DNA from: a virus
Direction: 5' to 3' (one strand)
DNA: 64,000 nucleotides
IMG/VR virus record: IMGVR_UViG_3300010883_000003
Span: 52,689-116,688 of that record
Program-made: the position numbers and the translations under genes
Notes under the pieces: model-generated
The model's input: only the letters and a program-made list of their open reading frames with translations
What the model was told of the DNA's origin: nothing
Database searches by the model: none
Shown: piece by piece, positions 1 through 9,578 of the stretch
Layout of the letters: each line of letters opens with the position of its first letter
How positions within the stretch are numbered: the stretch's first letter is position 1

Positions 1-1
1 T

Positions 2-2563
2 AAAGACCTATTCTCTGCCTTATACGAAAAAATCGAACCGTTCTTGATGTTCGGACTTAAGCGTATCATCCTATTTGCTGTAGTGAAAGCAGTCGTGTCC
101 GCGCTGGCTAACGCCGCCGCGGGAGCAGCAATCGGCGGCGCCGCGAAGCTCCTCGCAAAGGGTCTAGGCATGAAGATGGGTAAGGGTATGGACGAAACCG
201 CCGGCAAGCAGATGCAGAAGAGCGGCGGCGGATTCTTTAAGGGCTTAAAAAGTATGCTCCAATCTATTGGCAAGATCAAGCCCACCACCGTTGCCAAAGC
301 AGGATTTAATTTGCTGATTTTGGCCGCCTTCGCGGCTGGATCAATGGTCGCATTTGCACTAGGTATTAGGGCTGCTTACGAAATCTTAAAATCTGTTTCA
401 TGGGAAGGTCTAGCGAAGGTTTTTGTTGTATTAGCAATCTCTATTTTGGCAATGATACCGTTTGTGTTGGCTGCGCTAATGATGGAACCAACAACCATCA
501 CCACGGCCGGTTTAATGATGCTTATCGGCGCCACCTTCTTCGCCATCTCTGTCGTCGCATTTGCGGGTGCTATTAGAATAGCGTACGAGATTCTAAAGCC
601 CGTGGCCTGGTCGGCTTTTGCATCCATACTCGGGATGGTTGGTGTTGCCATTCTGGCTACTATCGCTCTTGCAGTTGTTGGATTAGCTTTTGCGAGCGTA
701 GCCCCTGCGGTACCAGCTATGATTGTTGGTCTAGTCGCAGCAGCCCTCTTATTCACTGCAGGAATAGTAATATACGCTAAAGCCATTGCCATAGCTTATG
801 ATATACTAAAATCTGTACCGCTGGCAGAGTTCGCGGAACAAATAAAAACAGTAGGGCTGGCTCTTGCAGCCACTGTCGCGTTTGGGGTGATCGGAGGTAC
901 TCTTGCAGCGTTCTTCCCTCTTGTTCCGATGATGGTTATTGGCCTAGTCGCAGCAGGTACCTTGTTCACAGCCGGGGTCTTCATCTTTGGTGAAGCAATT
1001 ATGATGTCTCTCCCTATGTTTAAAAAGATTGCCCAAAATGAACAGGCTGTTACTGCAGGTATGTCCGCACTAGATACAGTCGTCAACGCCCTGGGCAAAA
1101 TGGGTTTATTGGCTGCGGTATTTACTGCTTTTGGACCGTTCGTCGGTATTCTTAAGCGGGGGTTTGCCAAAGCCGCTGACTTCTTTGTAAGCTCGGCTGG
1201 TCATATAGAGGGAATGATCGGCGCTGTTCTAAAGATCCCCATGTCAAACCCTGAAGACGTTGCAAAACGAATAGAGATTGTTGCACTAATAGCTGAAGCG
1301 ATGCAAAGTCTAGCCGGTATCGGTCTAGAAGCTGCCAAAATGGGTATTGTTTCTGAGCTAATGGGCGGGACAGATATGCCTACGATGTTTAAATCAATGG
1401 GAGACTTTCTCGGTAAGATAGCGAACATCATGATTGTGATGATATCGCTGATCGTTTCTCTTGCATCTGGCTTGAGCGAAAGTGACATGAAGGGTGTGGA
1501 AGTCATTGCGACAGTTCTACAAGCTATCGCCGCCCTCGCCTCCGCACTGTTCTCCCCGCTTGAAGCTGTGTCAAAAATGTCATCAGGTATGTTCGGTCCT
1601 AGTGTCTCGGAAGCTATGGGTGCTGTTGTCGGAGGTATCACTCAGCTCATGCTCGCAATCTATATCTTCTTACCAGCGCTGATTACTAAAATAATCGAAA
1701 TTGCGAACGGTATTCCAGGAGATCCGGCAGCGCTAAAACCAAGGATGGAAGTAATCGCAATAGCGCTAGGAGCCGTTGGGAGTTTTGCTAAAGCCATCGG
1801 TGACGTGGCTAAGCTCATGCCGGAAGAGGGCGGCGGCTTCTTCGGTGGCGGAGCTAGTATGGCTGAGCGGCTCGCCGATATGAGCAAAATTATCAGATCG
1901 GTTGTCGAGTCAGTAAAGAAGCATATGCCACCTCTTATAAAGGATCTCCTAAAAATAGAGATCCCGGGAGATCCAGCCACTGCCAAAGCAAAAATTGAAA
2001 TCATTGGATCTGCCATGACGGCCATCAGTCAATTTGCGGATGTCATCTCAAAGCTAGCTGGTATGGCCGTCCCAGATGGCGCATCAATGGGAAGCTTAAT
2101 TCGAAATATCGTTACCGGTGTTAAATCTGCTTTAACTGGTGACGACGGTCTGCAAGGATTGTTTACAGCACTGGGCGGCGTAACTCTTGATGAGTCCGCG
2201 CTGGCACCCCTTGATGCAGCGAATACAGCTTTAGAAAAGTTAACGAGCTTCGGTGCCAATATTATTAAGATGCAAGAGAAAATGGCGGAAGTCCCGGGCG
2301 GCGGTCTAGCCACAGCCGTGACGTCGATGGTTACAGAGGCGAAACTAGCCGTTGAAGCGATGAACTCCCTCGGCGAACTAGACGCCACAGTAGCGCTTGA
2401 TAACTTTGCTTCCGCCATCGGAACGGGTCAGGGAGAATTTACTATCACCAATGAACCAATTAATATTACGATCAATATGAATGTCACTATGGACGCGAAC
2501 GAGGTCGGTAAGGTGCTGGTTAATAAATCAGTAATGACAACGCCTCTAACAACTGCGGAGTAA
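2..2563 (+). CDS. Tape-measure-like tail protein, C-terminal part (5' end outside window)
   Basis: The frame is open to the left edge (reading from base 2), so the true start lies upstream and only the C-terminal ~850 residues are seen; the in-frame ATG at 47 has no ribosome site. The protein is Ala/Gly/Ile-rich. It contains at least three imperfect hydrophobic modules of about 75 residues, each with a sequence like AYEILKSV followed by two apolar helices, in the first third. After that come long helical stretches without strong charge. Such hydrophobic helical repeats directly upstream of baseplate-like genes are typical of tape measure proteins, which set tail length and may form a membrane channel. 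The function is inferred from composition and position. An alternative is a different large virion membrane-active protein. Confidence 0.55.
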   Translation, partial: KDLFSALYEKIEPFLMFGLKRIILFAVVKAVVSALANAAAGAAIGGAAKLLAKGLGMKMGKGMDETAGKQMQKSGGGFFKGLKSMLQSIGKIKPTTVAKAGFNLLILAAFAAGSMVAFALGIRAAYEILKSVSWEGLAKVFVVLAISILAMIPFVLAALMMEPTTITTAGLMMLIGATFFAISVVAFAGAIRIAYEILKPVAWSAFASILGMVGVAILATIALAVVGLAFASVAPAVPAMIVGLVAAALLFTAGIVIYAKAIAIAYDILKSVPLAEFAEQIKTVGLALAATVAFGVIGGTLAAFFPLVPMMVIGLVAAGTLFTAGVFIFGEAIMMSLPMFKKIAQNEQAVTAGMSALDTVVNALGKMGLLAAVFTAFGPFVGILKRGFAKAADFFVSSAGHIEGMIGAVLKIPMSNPEDVAKRIEIVALIAEAMQSLAGIGLEAAKMGIVSELMGGTDMPTMFKSMGDFLGKIANIMIVMISLIVSLASGLSESDMKGVEVIATVLQAIAALASALFSPLEAVSKMSSGMFGPSVSEAMGAVVGGITQLMLAIYIFLPALITKIIEIANGIPGDPAALKPRMEVIAIALGAVGSFAKAIGDVAKLMPEEGGGFFGGGASMAERLADMSKIIRSVVESVKKHMPPLIKDLLKIEIPGDPATAKAKIEIIGSAMTAISQFADVISKLAGMAVPDGASMGSLIRNIVTGVKSALTGDDGLQGLFTALGGVTLDESALAPLDAANTALEKLTSFGANIIKMQEKMAEVPGGGLATAVTSMVTEAKLAVEAMNSLGELDATVALDNFASAIGTGQGEFTITNEPINITINMNVTMDANEVGKVLVNKSVMTTPLTTAE

Positions 2564-2565
2564 TA

Positions 2566-2763
2566 ATGAAAGATAATAACCAAGGATTAGAAGAAGTACT
2601 TCGGCAACAAAAGTCTGGTTTTACAAAGATTAAAAACGATTTTAAAGAAGGTAGCACGAGTCCTGCGATTAATAGCTTACTAGAGCTTATAGACTTTATT
2701 CGTAATGACGAAGACGCCTTAAGCAAACTACAAGAAGAGATTGTTAGACATTATGGCGAATGA
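2566..2763 (+). CDS. Small helical protein between tail genes
   Basis: This 65-residue protein begins two bases after the preceding stop and its end overlaps the next gene by 11 bp, so it is translationally coupled within the tail operon. It is highly charged and predicted helical, with no recognised motif. A small chaperone or baseplate accessory role would fit the position, but nothing in the sequence proves it. Confidence 0.6.
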   Translation: MKDNNQGLEEVLRQQKSGFTKIKNDFKEGSTSPAINSLLELIDFIRNDEDALSKLQEEIVRHYGE

Positions 2764-5700
2764 AAAAGATTATATTCCCGAAGGTTCTGGTACAGAAGGT
2801 CAGTTTAAAGAGGGCGATGATCTAAAAAACTCTTCAAAAGATACTCTAGGCTCATTTTTGAGCGCAAAAACAACTAACGCTGCTACACTTAATGAGTTCC
2901 CTATAGAAGACGCACCGCGTACTGAAATTTCGTTACAAGGGTCCGCTGGTCGTCCTGCAGAGTTCACAACAGGTGGCCAGGATGGAAACCCTGGCTTTAC
3001 GAATACATTCCCTTCTGGACCAGGTTCTTCCGAAACCAGTGTGAGCGATTTTGACACACTAAGCGATTCTGGGAAAATTGAAACGCTTTCCGATGTATTA
3101 AACAAAAACGCACAGTCTGATGGACATTCACTTCTTAGGGATATCGTTTCGAATCGCCAGCCTGGTGAACCCGGTATCGGCGCTACTGCCGGTGCTAGCG
3201 CAGCAGCAGATCCAACCAAAGCCACTCCGCTGCAGAAAAAAATATCGTCGATGTTAAAGATGGGTAATAGATTTGATCCAACTCCTGGTTCATCACCCTA
3301 TATAGAGGATGGACAGTTTACAGAACCAGGGATCCCTATAGAGCAAGGAGCGTTTGGTGTATACAATGACGATGCTGTAAGAACATCACTTGAAGATCTG
3401 CACAAGATATCTTCATCTATGCTAGTTCGACAAGCTGGACATGCATATGGTAACACAGATCCGGAAAGCGTGAGTAGTTTGTCAACCACGGGTGTTCAGA
3501 TGGGCAGCGAAAAAGTTGGCGTATCTAGGTTAAGACCTCGGAATGCTTATAACGCACCCTCAAAAATAGATCTGCAAAATGCCGAACTAAGATTTGATGA
3601 TCTGACGGGAGACGCGTTACTAGATAAAGAGTCTTACGGTGTCTTATCGACATATAAAGAGCCGTTTGGCAAAGCCCCTCTAGCAAATATGAATACCGCG
3701 CTACAGTCACTGGCGGAGTATCTTGTAGGTGCTGCTGTTTTTACTGCCATTACTTCGCTGGTCGAGGTTCTTGAAGTAGGTACCGCTACCCCCTTGCCAG
3801 GAAAGCCTCACACGTTAAAGAAGGGTTCTTGGAAAAAAGAGCCGGCACAGTTGCGTATGATTCGTCAACTAGGGTTCCCATCCCTAGACCGTCCCGCGTG
3901 GTTATGCTTTTGTTATGGCTTAGGGGCATTTTTAAAGCTTCCGCCCTCCGCCTTACCTGACCCATCTGGACCGCCACCTCCTATTCCAGGCGGCTGGACA
4001 GCCGTAGGCGCATGGTTCACAGGTGTTTTGGCGGATGCCGACTCTGTCTTCTTTAACATGCTGTATGGGGCTGGATATTACGCAAACATTATGCGGGTAA
4101 TGAGAAGAGATTTAGAGACTATGCTAGAAGAAATAGAACTAGCTACATCTTCCTCAGGTCCAGATCCAGCGATTATAATGTTTAATATGATAACTAGTCT
4201 AAACAGCTATCCGGCTTGGAATTTCTTTACAGCGATACTAAGAATGGGCGATGTATGGTTATCATCATACGAAAGACACATCAGATTCGCCAGTATGAAT
4301 ACCACAGGTCAGACCCGCCAGAGACTTAGTCGAGATCCGGGGGGATCAAAAGGTCTGGCATGGAGGCATAGCAGTGCTCCAGCATTAACTCTGTTAAACG
4401 AAAAATATGTAAATGCGTCTACGGTGTTTGGTTATGATCCTACGTTTATGCAACAACTGCATAATACTATAGGAGATACTTATTCTAGAAGTGATAAGAG
4501 CCCGTATAAAGACAGTGGTAAAAGAGGTACTCAAGCGAGAGGACTATTTGCAAGTAAGCCGCAGGCAGGAAAAAGATACACATCAGAACAAGTCACGGAA
4601 ATAGAAAATGAGCTTGATGCAGAGTATTGCCCGTTTTATCTACATGATCTAAGGACTAATGAAGTTCTTGGGTTCCATGCTTTCTTAGGTGACTTAAAAG
4701 ATTCGTATTCAATATCTTATGCCGAGTCTGGTGGATATGGCAGGATTGATAAAGTCAAGATATACCAAGATACGACTAGATCTATAAGCTTGAGCTGGAC
4801 CATGGTCGCAACAAGTCCTTCAGACTTTGATTCTATGTGGTGGAGCTTAAATAAGCTTATATCTATGATATACCCACAGTTTTCGATGGGTAAGCCTGTT
4901 ACGGCTGGTAGCAAAAAGTTCATTATGCCATTCTCTCAAATTCCAACTGCTAGTCCTGTTTTGAGACTGAGAGTTGGTGATGTAATTCGTAGCAATTATA
5001 GCAGATTTAATCTAGCTAGAATATTCGGTCTAAGTGAGGTAATGCCGGCACCAGACACCGAAGCCGGCGCCACGAGTGGGACTGGTCCAGCCGGCGCAGA
5101 GTTTAGGGCAATCGCCGGCGCCACGTTTGATATATCTGCAACAGCAAAGGTGGATTCTGCTACCGCAGCTGCGTCAAGCGCAACAGCTACCGCGGCGTCG
5201 ACTCACGCGGATGCTTTAATTGCGAGGTTTAAAGATGAGCCATCATCGTACTCTGACGTTAAGCAGGGCTTTTTACCAGGTGACCCAACCTGGGGTAAAG
5301 CTACACTCAAGCCCGGTGCATATACAACATATGATACTAAAGCCGGTAATGTGGTAGAGGTCACAGACGGTACTGCATCACCAGAATTAGCAAAAAATAA
5401 GCACACCGCAAACACACCTGATACTGGAGCGACCCACGTCTCCACCGTACCGTTTGTTAGTAGGCCTTCAGCTGCGGGTACAGTCACTATCTGTGAGAGA
5501 ATTGTTGTACCGCCTAACACCGGCGATGCTATAGACCAAGATTCTGACGAAGCAAAAGAAAAGCCTCACGCAGAATATTACGTTCAATATGTTAACCAAG
5601 ATGATGAAGCTGATCCTTATGGCAAAGCTTCAGACAAACGTCACTTTCACACATATGTTGTTACTTCTGCGGATTTAGATCCTATTCCGCCACCTCCCCC

Positions 5701-6169
5701 CGCCGCAACACTACCAGCTGATTCTACAGTAACTCTCTCCGATCAAATAACAGACGTTGGTGACTTTTTTAAGCCCGAAAATAACGCGATAGTAAGATCA
5801 TTCGAAGCTGCCGGCGGCCGTGGTCTCGCTGGTGTTATAACAAGCTTTGATATGGATTGGGGTGAAGCACAATGGGACATGAGTGGGATAGGTAGACGAG
5901 CACCAACTATGTTAAATATCTCCATATCATTTAGCCCAATCCATGATATCATACCAGGTCTTGATAACAACGGTATGATGCGCGCCATAAACTATCCAGT
6001 CGGTAATATAGCAGGACCTCTAGGCACAGACTTTTACGATAAGGGTGGCATAAAAAACGATTCAATTGCAACTACAGGTAGGATACCCGGTTCCGATTCA
6101 CCTAACGACGCCGCGAGAGAAAATTATGTTAAATTCGCAAAATCTGCTAAAATGCCTGGAGGAGAATAA
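2753..6169 (+). CDS. Large tail/baseplate structural protein
   Basis: The start is taken as ATG 2753, behind an AGAAGAG ribosome site; the in-frame TTG at 2741 is less likely. The product is 1138 residues. The N-terminal ~280 residues are polar and low in complexity. The middle (about 330-560) is aromatic-rich. Around residues 640-760 there is a Tyr/Trp-rich region with alternating beta pattern, followed by an Ala/Thr-rich linker and a Pro-rich stretch near residue 980. The C-terminal ~130 residues look folded again. No catalytic motif was seen. Its place between the tape-measure-like gene and a LysM-like baseplate gene argues for a large virion baseplate or tail protein. Confidence 0.55.
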   Translation: MANEKDYIPEGSGTEGQFKEGDDLKNSSKDTLGSFLSAKTTNAATLNEFPIEDAPRTEISLQGSAGRPAEFTTGGQDGNPGFTNTFPSGPGSSETSVSDFDTLSDSGKIETLSDVLNKNAQSDGHSLLRDIVSNRQPGEPGIGATAGASAAADPTKATPLQKKISSMLKMGNRFDPTPGSSPYIEDGQFTEPGIPIEQGAFGVYNDDAVRTSLEDLHKISSSMLVRQAGHAYGNTDPESVSSLSTTGVQMGSEKVGVSRLRPRNAYNAPSKIDLQNAELRFDDLTGDALLDKESYGVLSTYKEPFGKAPLANMNTALQSLAEYLVGAAVFTAITSLVEVLEVGTATPLPGKPHTLKKGSWKKEPAQLRMIRQLGFPSLDRPAWLCFCYGLGAFLKLPPSALPDPSGPPPPIPGGWTAVGAWFTGVLADADSVFFNMLYGAGYYANIMRVMRRDLETMLEEIELATSSSGPDPAIIMFNMITSLNSYPAWNFFTAILRMGDVWLSSYERHIRFASMNTTGQTRQRLSRDPGGSKGLAWRHSSAPALTLLNEKYVNASTVFGYDPTFMQQLHNTIGDTYSRSDKSPYKDSGKRGTQARGLFASKPQAGKRYTSEQVTEIENELDAEYCPFYLHDLRTNEVLGFHAFLGDLKDSYSISYAESGGYGRIDKVKIYQDTTRSISLSWTMVATSPSDFDSMWWSLNKLISMIYPQFSMGKPVTAGSKKFIMPFSQIPTASPVLRLRVGDVIRSNYSRFNLARIFGLSEVMPAPDTEAGATSGTGPAGAEFRAIAGATFDISATAKVDSATAAASSATATAASTHADALIARFKDEPSSYSDVKQGFLPGDPTWGKATLKPGAYTTYDTKAGNVVEVTDGTASPELAKNKHTANTPDTGATHVSTVPFVSRPSAAGTVTICERIVVPPNTGDAIDQDSDEAKEKPHAEYYVQYVNQDDEADPYGKASDKRHFHTYVVTSADLDPIPPPPPAATLPADSTVTLSDQITDVGDFFKPENNAIVRSFEAAGGRGLAGVITSFDMDWGEAQWDMSGIGRRAPTMLNISISFSPIHDIIPGLDNNGMMRAINYPVGNIAGPLGTDFYDKGGIKNDSIATTGRIPGSDSPNDAARENYVKFAKSAKMPGGE

Positions 6170-6462
6170 TGGCCACTAGATACCGTCGCGCCCCTAAGCT
6201 TAGAGGTGGTAAATCATACGGCACGTACGCAGCTGGTAATGTAATATACAGAGCATGTCAACAAAGCGCAATTGCATATACTACGTATGTAACGAAAGAA
6301 AGCGAAAGGCTTGACATCATCGCTGGTGAGCACTACGACGATGGTAACCTATGGTGGGTCATAGCTGCTGCAAGTAGCATCGGGTGGGGTCTACAAGTTC
6401 CTCCAGGCACGCAATTGTTAATACCCACAGATTTAGCACAAATAGAAGCGTTGATAGGTTAA
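6169..6462 (+). CDS. LysM-like baseplate protein (T4 gp53 type)
   Basis: This 97-residue protein starts at an ATG that shares one base with the preceding TAA. Residues ~44-93 match a LysM-like fold: a segment about 'ERLDIIAGEHYDD', then NLWWVIAAAS, then a Pro-Gly turn and a final LLIP strand. Short proteins with this domain (T4 gp53 and the tail protein X family) are baseplate wedge components that bind other tail proteins. The position among the tail genes agrees. A host-wall binding role for LysM is possible but less likely for so small a baseplate gene. Confidence 0.7.
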   Translation: MATRYRRAPKLRGGKSYGTYAAGNVIYRACQQSAIAYTTYVTKESERLDIIAGEHYDDGNLWWVIAAASSIGWGLQVPPGTQLLIPTDLAQIEALIG

Positions 6463-6465
6463 GCA

Positions 6466-9400
6466 ATGGCAATTTACGACTCAAAACTTGCTATGATTGT
6501 AGAGGCGTTAGGTCGCTACTATAGCGTTGTGTCAAAAGAGAAGTTTATGTCTATTCTCGCATTCGGCGACGACAATGCTATAAGCTCATTTGGCTCTGTA
6601 AACCTTGATCCAACACCAGAAATGAATAAACTAGTTCGTACGTTCACTGATGCTACTGAAGGCGGCGTCATTATGACAAAGAACTTTACTGCTCTTAAAG
6701 ATATTGCTACAGGTGATGAAGCTGGAGAGATTGAGCAAATGGCTCAAAAATTGTACCGATATGTTGGTGAGCCTTCTGCATTTGAAACTATATGGGACTC
6801 TTCGTGGACAAAAGTTTGTTCTCAAATAAGCGTATCTGATTTTTGCAAGATATCACCCGGTACCGATGGCAGCAGAGATGGGACCATTAACGGTGCGTTT
6901 GCTTCACCAACTAAATTTACACCTAATCTATGTGCACTAGAAGTAAAGAACCCTAAGTTAGTTCCAGCAGCAAGAGATTCCGGCGCAGCTGGTCTTTTCA
7001 TGAATTGTATACCTACTCTAGAATTCTCAAGACTTCAACCGCATCTGGATATTACGCTAGTGTCGCCCAGGGATGGGATGAGTGATTCCGGAAAAATTCA
7101 GTCTATTGGCTTAATGCAGCATCTTATTGGTCAAAGTCAACCTTCATCAGATGCTAATAAAAGTCTAGCGTCAGCAGTTGACGAAAGCGCTGTCCAAGGA
7201 ATGCTTGAGGCAGCGGATGCCGACGCAGCTGCTGGCGGGGCAGATACTCAAGTATCATCAGCCGATATTGCTGTTTCCACGGCAGGAATGGAGATGTTTA
7301 CAGCACCCCAGACGTTGGTCCCCCATATAAATGGTCAACTAGAAACCTATGGCGACTATGAGTCGTTTTCAAACGTGATAGGAGACGATGGTGAGCCTAT
7401 TTCATCAGGTGGCCGCCGCGGCGCAGCAATAATAGACCCATTTCGCCCTCTTATGAGTATCGAAGGTTTTGCAATAACAGTGAGCCCTTCACGTGGTATG
7501 ATGTCTCATAAGACTGCTGAACTATCACTTACACTACATGATCGGTCTAGACTATCTGAGGTTGCTGAATTTGTAAAGCCTGATCTATATGGTCACAGTG
7601 AGTTAATGATAACGTACGGGTGGTCTCATCCTGACGACTCTGCCTCGACTTCTACAGACGGTGTCAGGTCTGGTAATTTTTATGGTTCTTTCTTAAATGC
7701 CATGAAGGTCACTGAAAAATACATGATAGTCAATAGTAGCTTTAGCTTTGATGAAGTAGGACAAGTTAAAATTAAGCTTAAGCTTTCTATGAAAGGTGCT
7801 AGCAATCTAGACACGAATAATATAGGTCAAGGCGAAGATGTTGAGACTGCCGTCCAAGCCTTACAAGATATGGTGGAAGTGATTAGGCAACTGAAAGCAA
7901 CTGCAATATCTGAGGCATCCTCAATGGGCGGCGGTAGCGAAGCCAGAGATGTGTTCGGTGAATCTTTCTTTTCCGCCGCTTCCGACACTAGTCGAGCGAT
8001 GACTATAGATGAAGAAACCCAAAAAGCATTAAAGAAATACATCTCTGATAACAGAGGCGCAAGTGGGACAACAGGAGAGCTAGCAGGCACACTTGAAAAT
8101 ATGTTTGGTAGCGATGGGACCGGTGGCGCTGTCGAGGCGTTGCAAAAAACGATAGCCGACGCAATCTCTGCTAAGATGTCTCATCTTGTTTCACTGCGCA
8201 CCGCGAATAAAGATCCATTTGCTAAAACAATAACTGGTAATGAAGGAAGCACGAAGTACGTAAATATAACTAAAAGATCTTCAAAACACGTATCTCTCGG
8301 CGCCCTTGTCATGTATATGGTTGGAAAGCCTTTAGCATCGACAAAGAGATTTGACGAAATCCAGTTTATATTTTATCCTGTAAATGATAAAGCATCGTAT
8401 ATTAAAGACTGTACGACGGCTGAAATTCCTATAAACATGGTGGATTTTCAAAAGACTTTTAAAGAAAATACGAAAACTTCTATAAATCTGCCTCTTGGTC
8501 GTTTTATGAGCATGGTCGGTAAAGAATTCGTGCATAATCAGGCTTCTGAAGCATACGGTCTTGCAGCACTATATGACACAGATGAAGAGGGAAAAAAGAA
8601 GGTTAAGGAAGACCTCTCCGAAGATCCTACAAAGCTAAACGATGAAAAGAAAAAACGTCTTGAAGATGCTTACGGTATGGAGGCAGACATGGAATTCAAG
8701 ATGCCACGAATAAGGTTTCATCTTGAAGCCGTTCCAGCAAAAGAAACAGGTCACGACGAAGGTCGCCGCTCCACTATACTAAGGATACATGTATACGACT
8801 CTGTTTGCACTCCCCACACTGCTTTAGGAAAATTAATGGCCGCCTCAAGGTCAAACTCACTGGGGTTATTAACTTCCGCCGCCAGCAAAGCTGCTAGACC
8901 ACCGACGCCAGATACAGATAGCGACGAAGCAGAGGTGTCTGTATCCCACGCCGATGCATTTTATGATGAGCTACAAAAAGCGCTGGACTATGGTCTTCTA
9001 GAGGCTGTTCCGTCGCTCTCTGAAGATGATACATCGGGCTATGATCCAGCGACCCAGCCAAATACGTATTTTCGTGTAAAGGGCGGATTCAAGGCGTTGA
9101 AAAACTTTATGCAAGCCTCAATGCCTACCATAATATACGGTAGTACAAACTCTGCTGTTCTGTCAGCAGACGTTGCTTCTATGAATAATCCTAAGCTGGC
9201 ATCTATGAATATGATGAGAAGTGGCATGGGCGGCGGCACGACAGCTCAAGGCGCCCGAGACGCCGGCGTACCTCTTCAAACAGCGCCCGTTACTCTTTCA
9301 TTAACGACACTAGGGTGTCCAGTAGTCAGCTATGGCCAGAGCTTCTTTGTAGATTTTGGTACTGGGACGACAGTAGATAATGTCTTTGTAGTTTCTGGAA

Positions 9401-9537
9401 TAAGTCATACAATACAAAAAGGTAAGTTTGAAACAAAGTTAAAGATGACCCAAGTGGATGCTTTCGGTAAGTACGCTAGTATGATGGGTAACGTTACTAA
9501 GGCGCTAACAGCATTATCCGAAAGCAAAGAAGAATAA
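6466..9537 (+). CDS. Baseplate hub-like structural protein
   Basis: The product is 1023 residues. Residues ~325-450 contain a beta-rich stretch (RPLMSIEGFAITVSPSRG, then ELSLTLHDRS and ELMITYGWSHP) that resembles the first domains of hub proteins such as gp27 or the late control D family. The last ~60 residues (VVSGISHTIQKGKFETKL) resemble the closing strand pair found in such hubs. A long charged helical insertion lies between. It follows the LysM-like gene by three bases. The hub assignment is inference from motif shape and context. No lysozyme active site was seen. Confidence 0.5.
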   Translation: MAIYDSKLAMIVEALGRYYSVVSKEKFMSILAFGDDNAISSFGSVNLDPTPEMNKLVRTFTDATEGGVIMTKNFTALKDIATGDEAGEIEQMAQKLYRYVGEPSAFETIWDSSWTKVCSQISVSDFCKISPGTDGSRDGTINGAFASPTKFTPNLCALEVKNPKLVPAARDSGAAGLFMNCIPTLEFSRLQPHLDITLVSPRDGMSDSGKIQSIGLMQHLIGQSQPSSDANKSLASAVDESAVQGMLEAADADAAAGGADTQVSSADIAVSTAGMEMFTAPQTLVPHINGQLETYGDYESFSNVIGDDGEPISSGGRRGAAIIDPFRPLMSIEGFAITVSPSRGMMSHKTAELSLTLHDRSRLSEVAEFVKPDLYGHSELMITYGWSHPDDSASTSTDGVRSGNFYGSFLNAMKVTEKYMIVNSSFSFDEVGQVKIKLKLSMKGASNLDTNNIGQGEDVETAVQALQDMVEVIRQLKATAISEASSMGGGSEARDVFGESFFSAASDTSRAMTIDEETQKALKKYISDNRGASGTTGELAGTLENMFGSDGTGGAVEALQKTIADAISAKMSHLVSLRTANKDPFAKTITGNEGSTKYVNITKRSSKHVSLGALVMYMVGKPLASTKRFDEIQFIFYPVNDKASYIKDCTTAEIPINMVDFQKTFKENTKTSINLPLGRFMSMVGKEFVHNQASEAYGLAALYDTDEEGKKKVKEDLSEDPTKLNDEKKKRLEDAYGMEADMEFKMPRIRFHLEAVPAKETGHDEGRRSTILRIHVYDSVCTPHTALGKLMAASRSNSLGLLTSAASKAARPPTPDTDSDEAEVSVSHADAFYDELQKALDYGLLEAVPSLSEDDTSGYDPATQPNTYFRVKGGFKALKNFMQASMPTIIYGSTNSAVLSADVASMNNPKLASMNMMRSGMGGGTTAQGARDAGVPLQTAPVTLSLTTLGCPVVSYGQSFFVDFGTGTTVDNVFVVSGISHTIQKGKFETKLKMTQVDAFGKYASMMGNVTKALTALSESKEE

Positions 9538-9544
9538 CTTACAC

Positions 9545-9573
9545 TTGAAAATAAGTTCGCGTTATGATATAAT
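9545..9573 (+). promoter_or_regulatory. Sigma70-like promoter of the polymerase gene
   Basis: TTGAAA (9545-9550), a 17-bp spacer and TATAAT (9568-9573), with an extended TGA before the -10. The ATG of the polymerase begins five bases after the -10, so the start site would fall on or next to the start codon. Confidence 0.75.
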
Positions 9574-9578
9574 CTACT

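Noticed and set aside
4165-4185. TATAAT-like box inside the large tail gene
   Set aside because: No -35 at suitable spacing and no gene start nearby.
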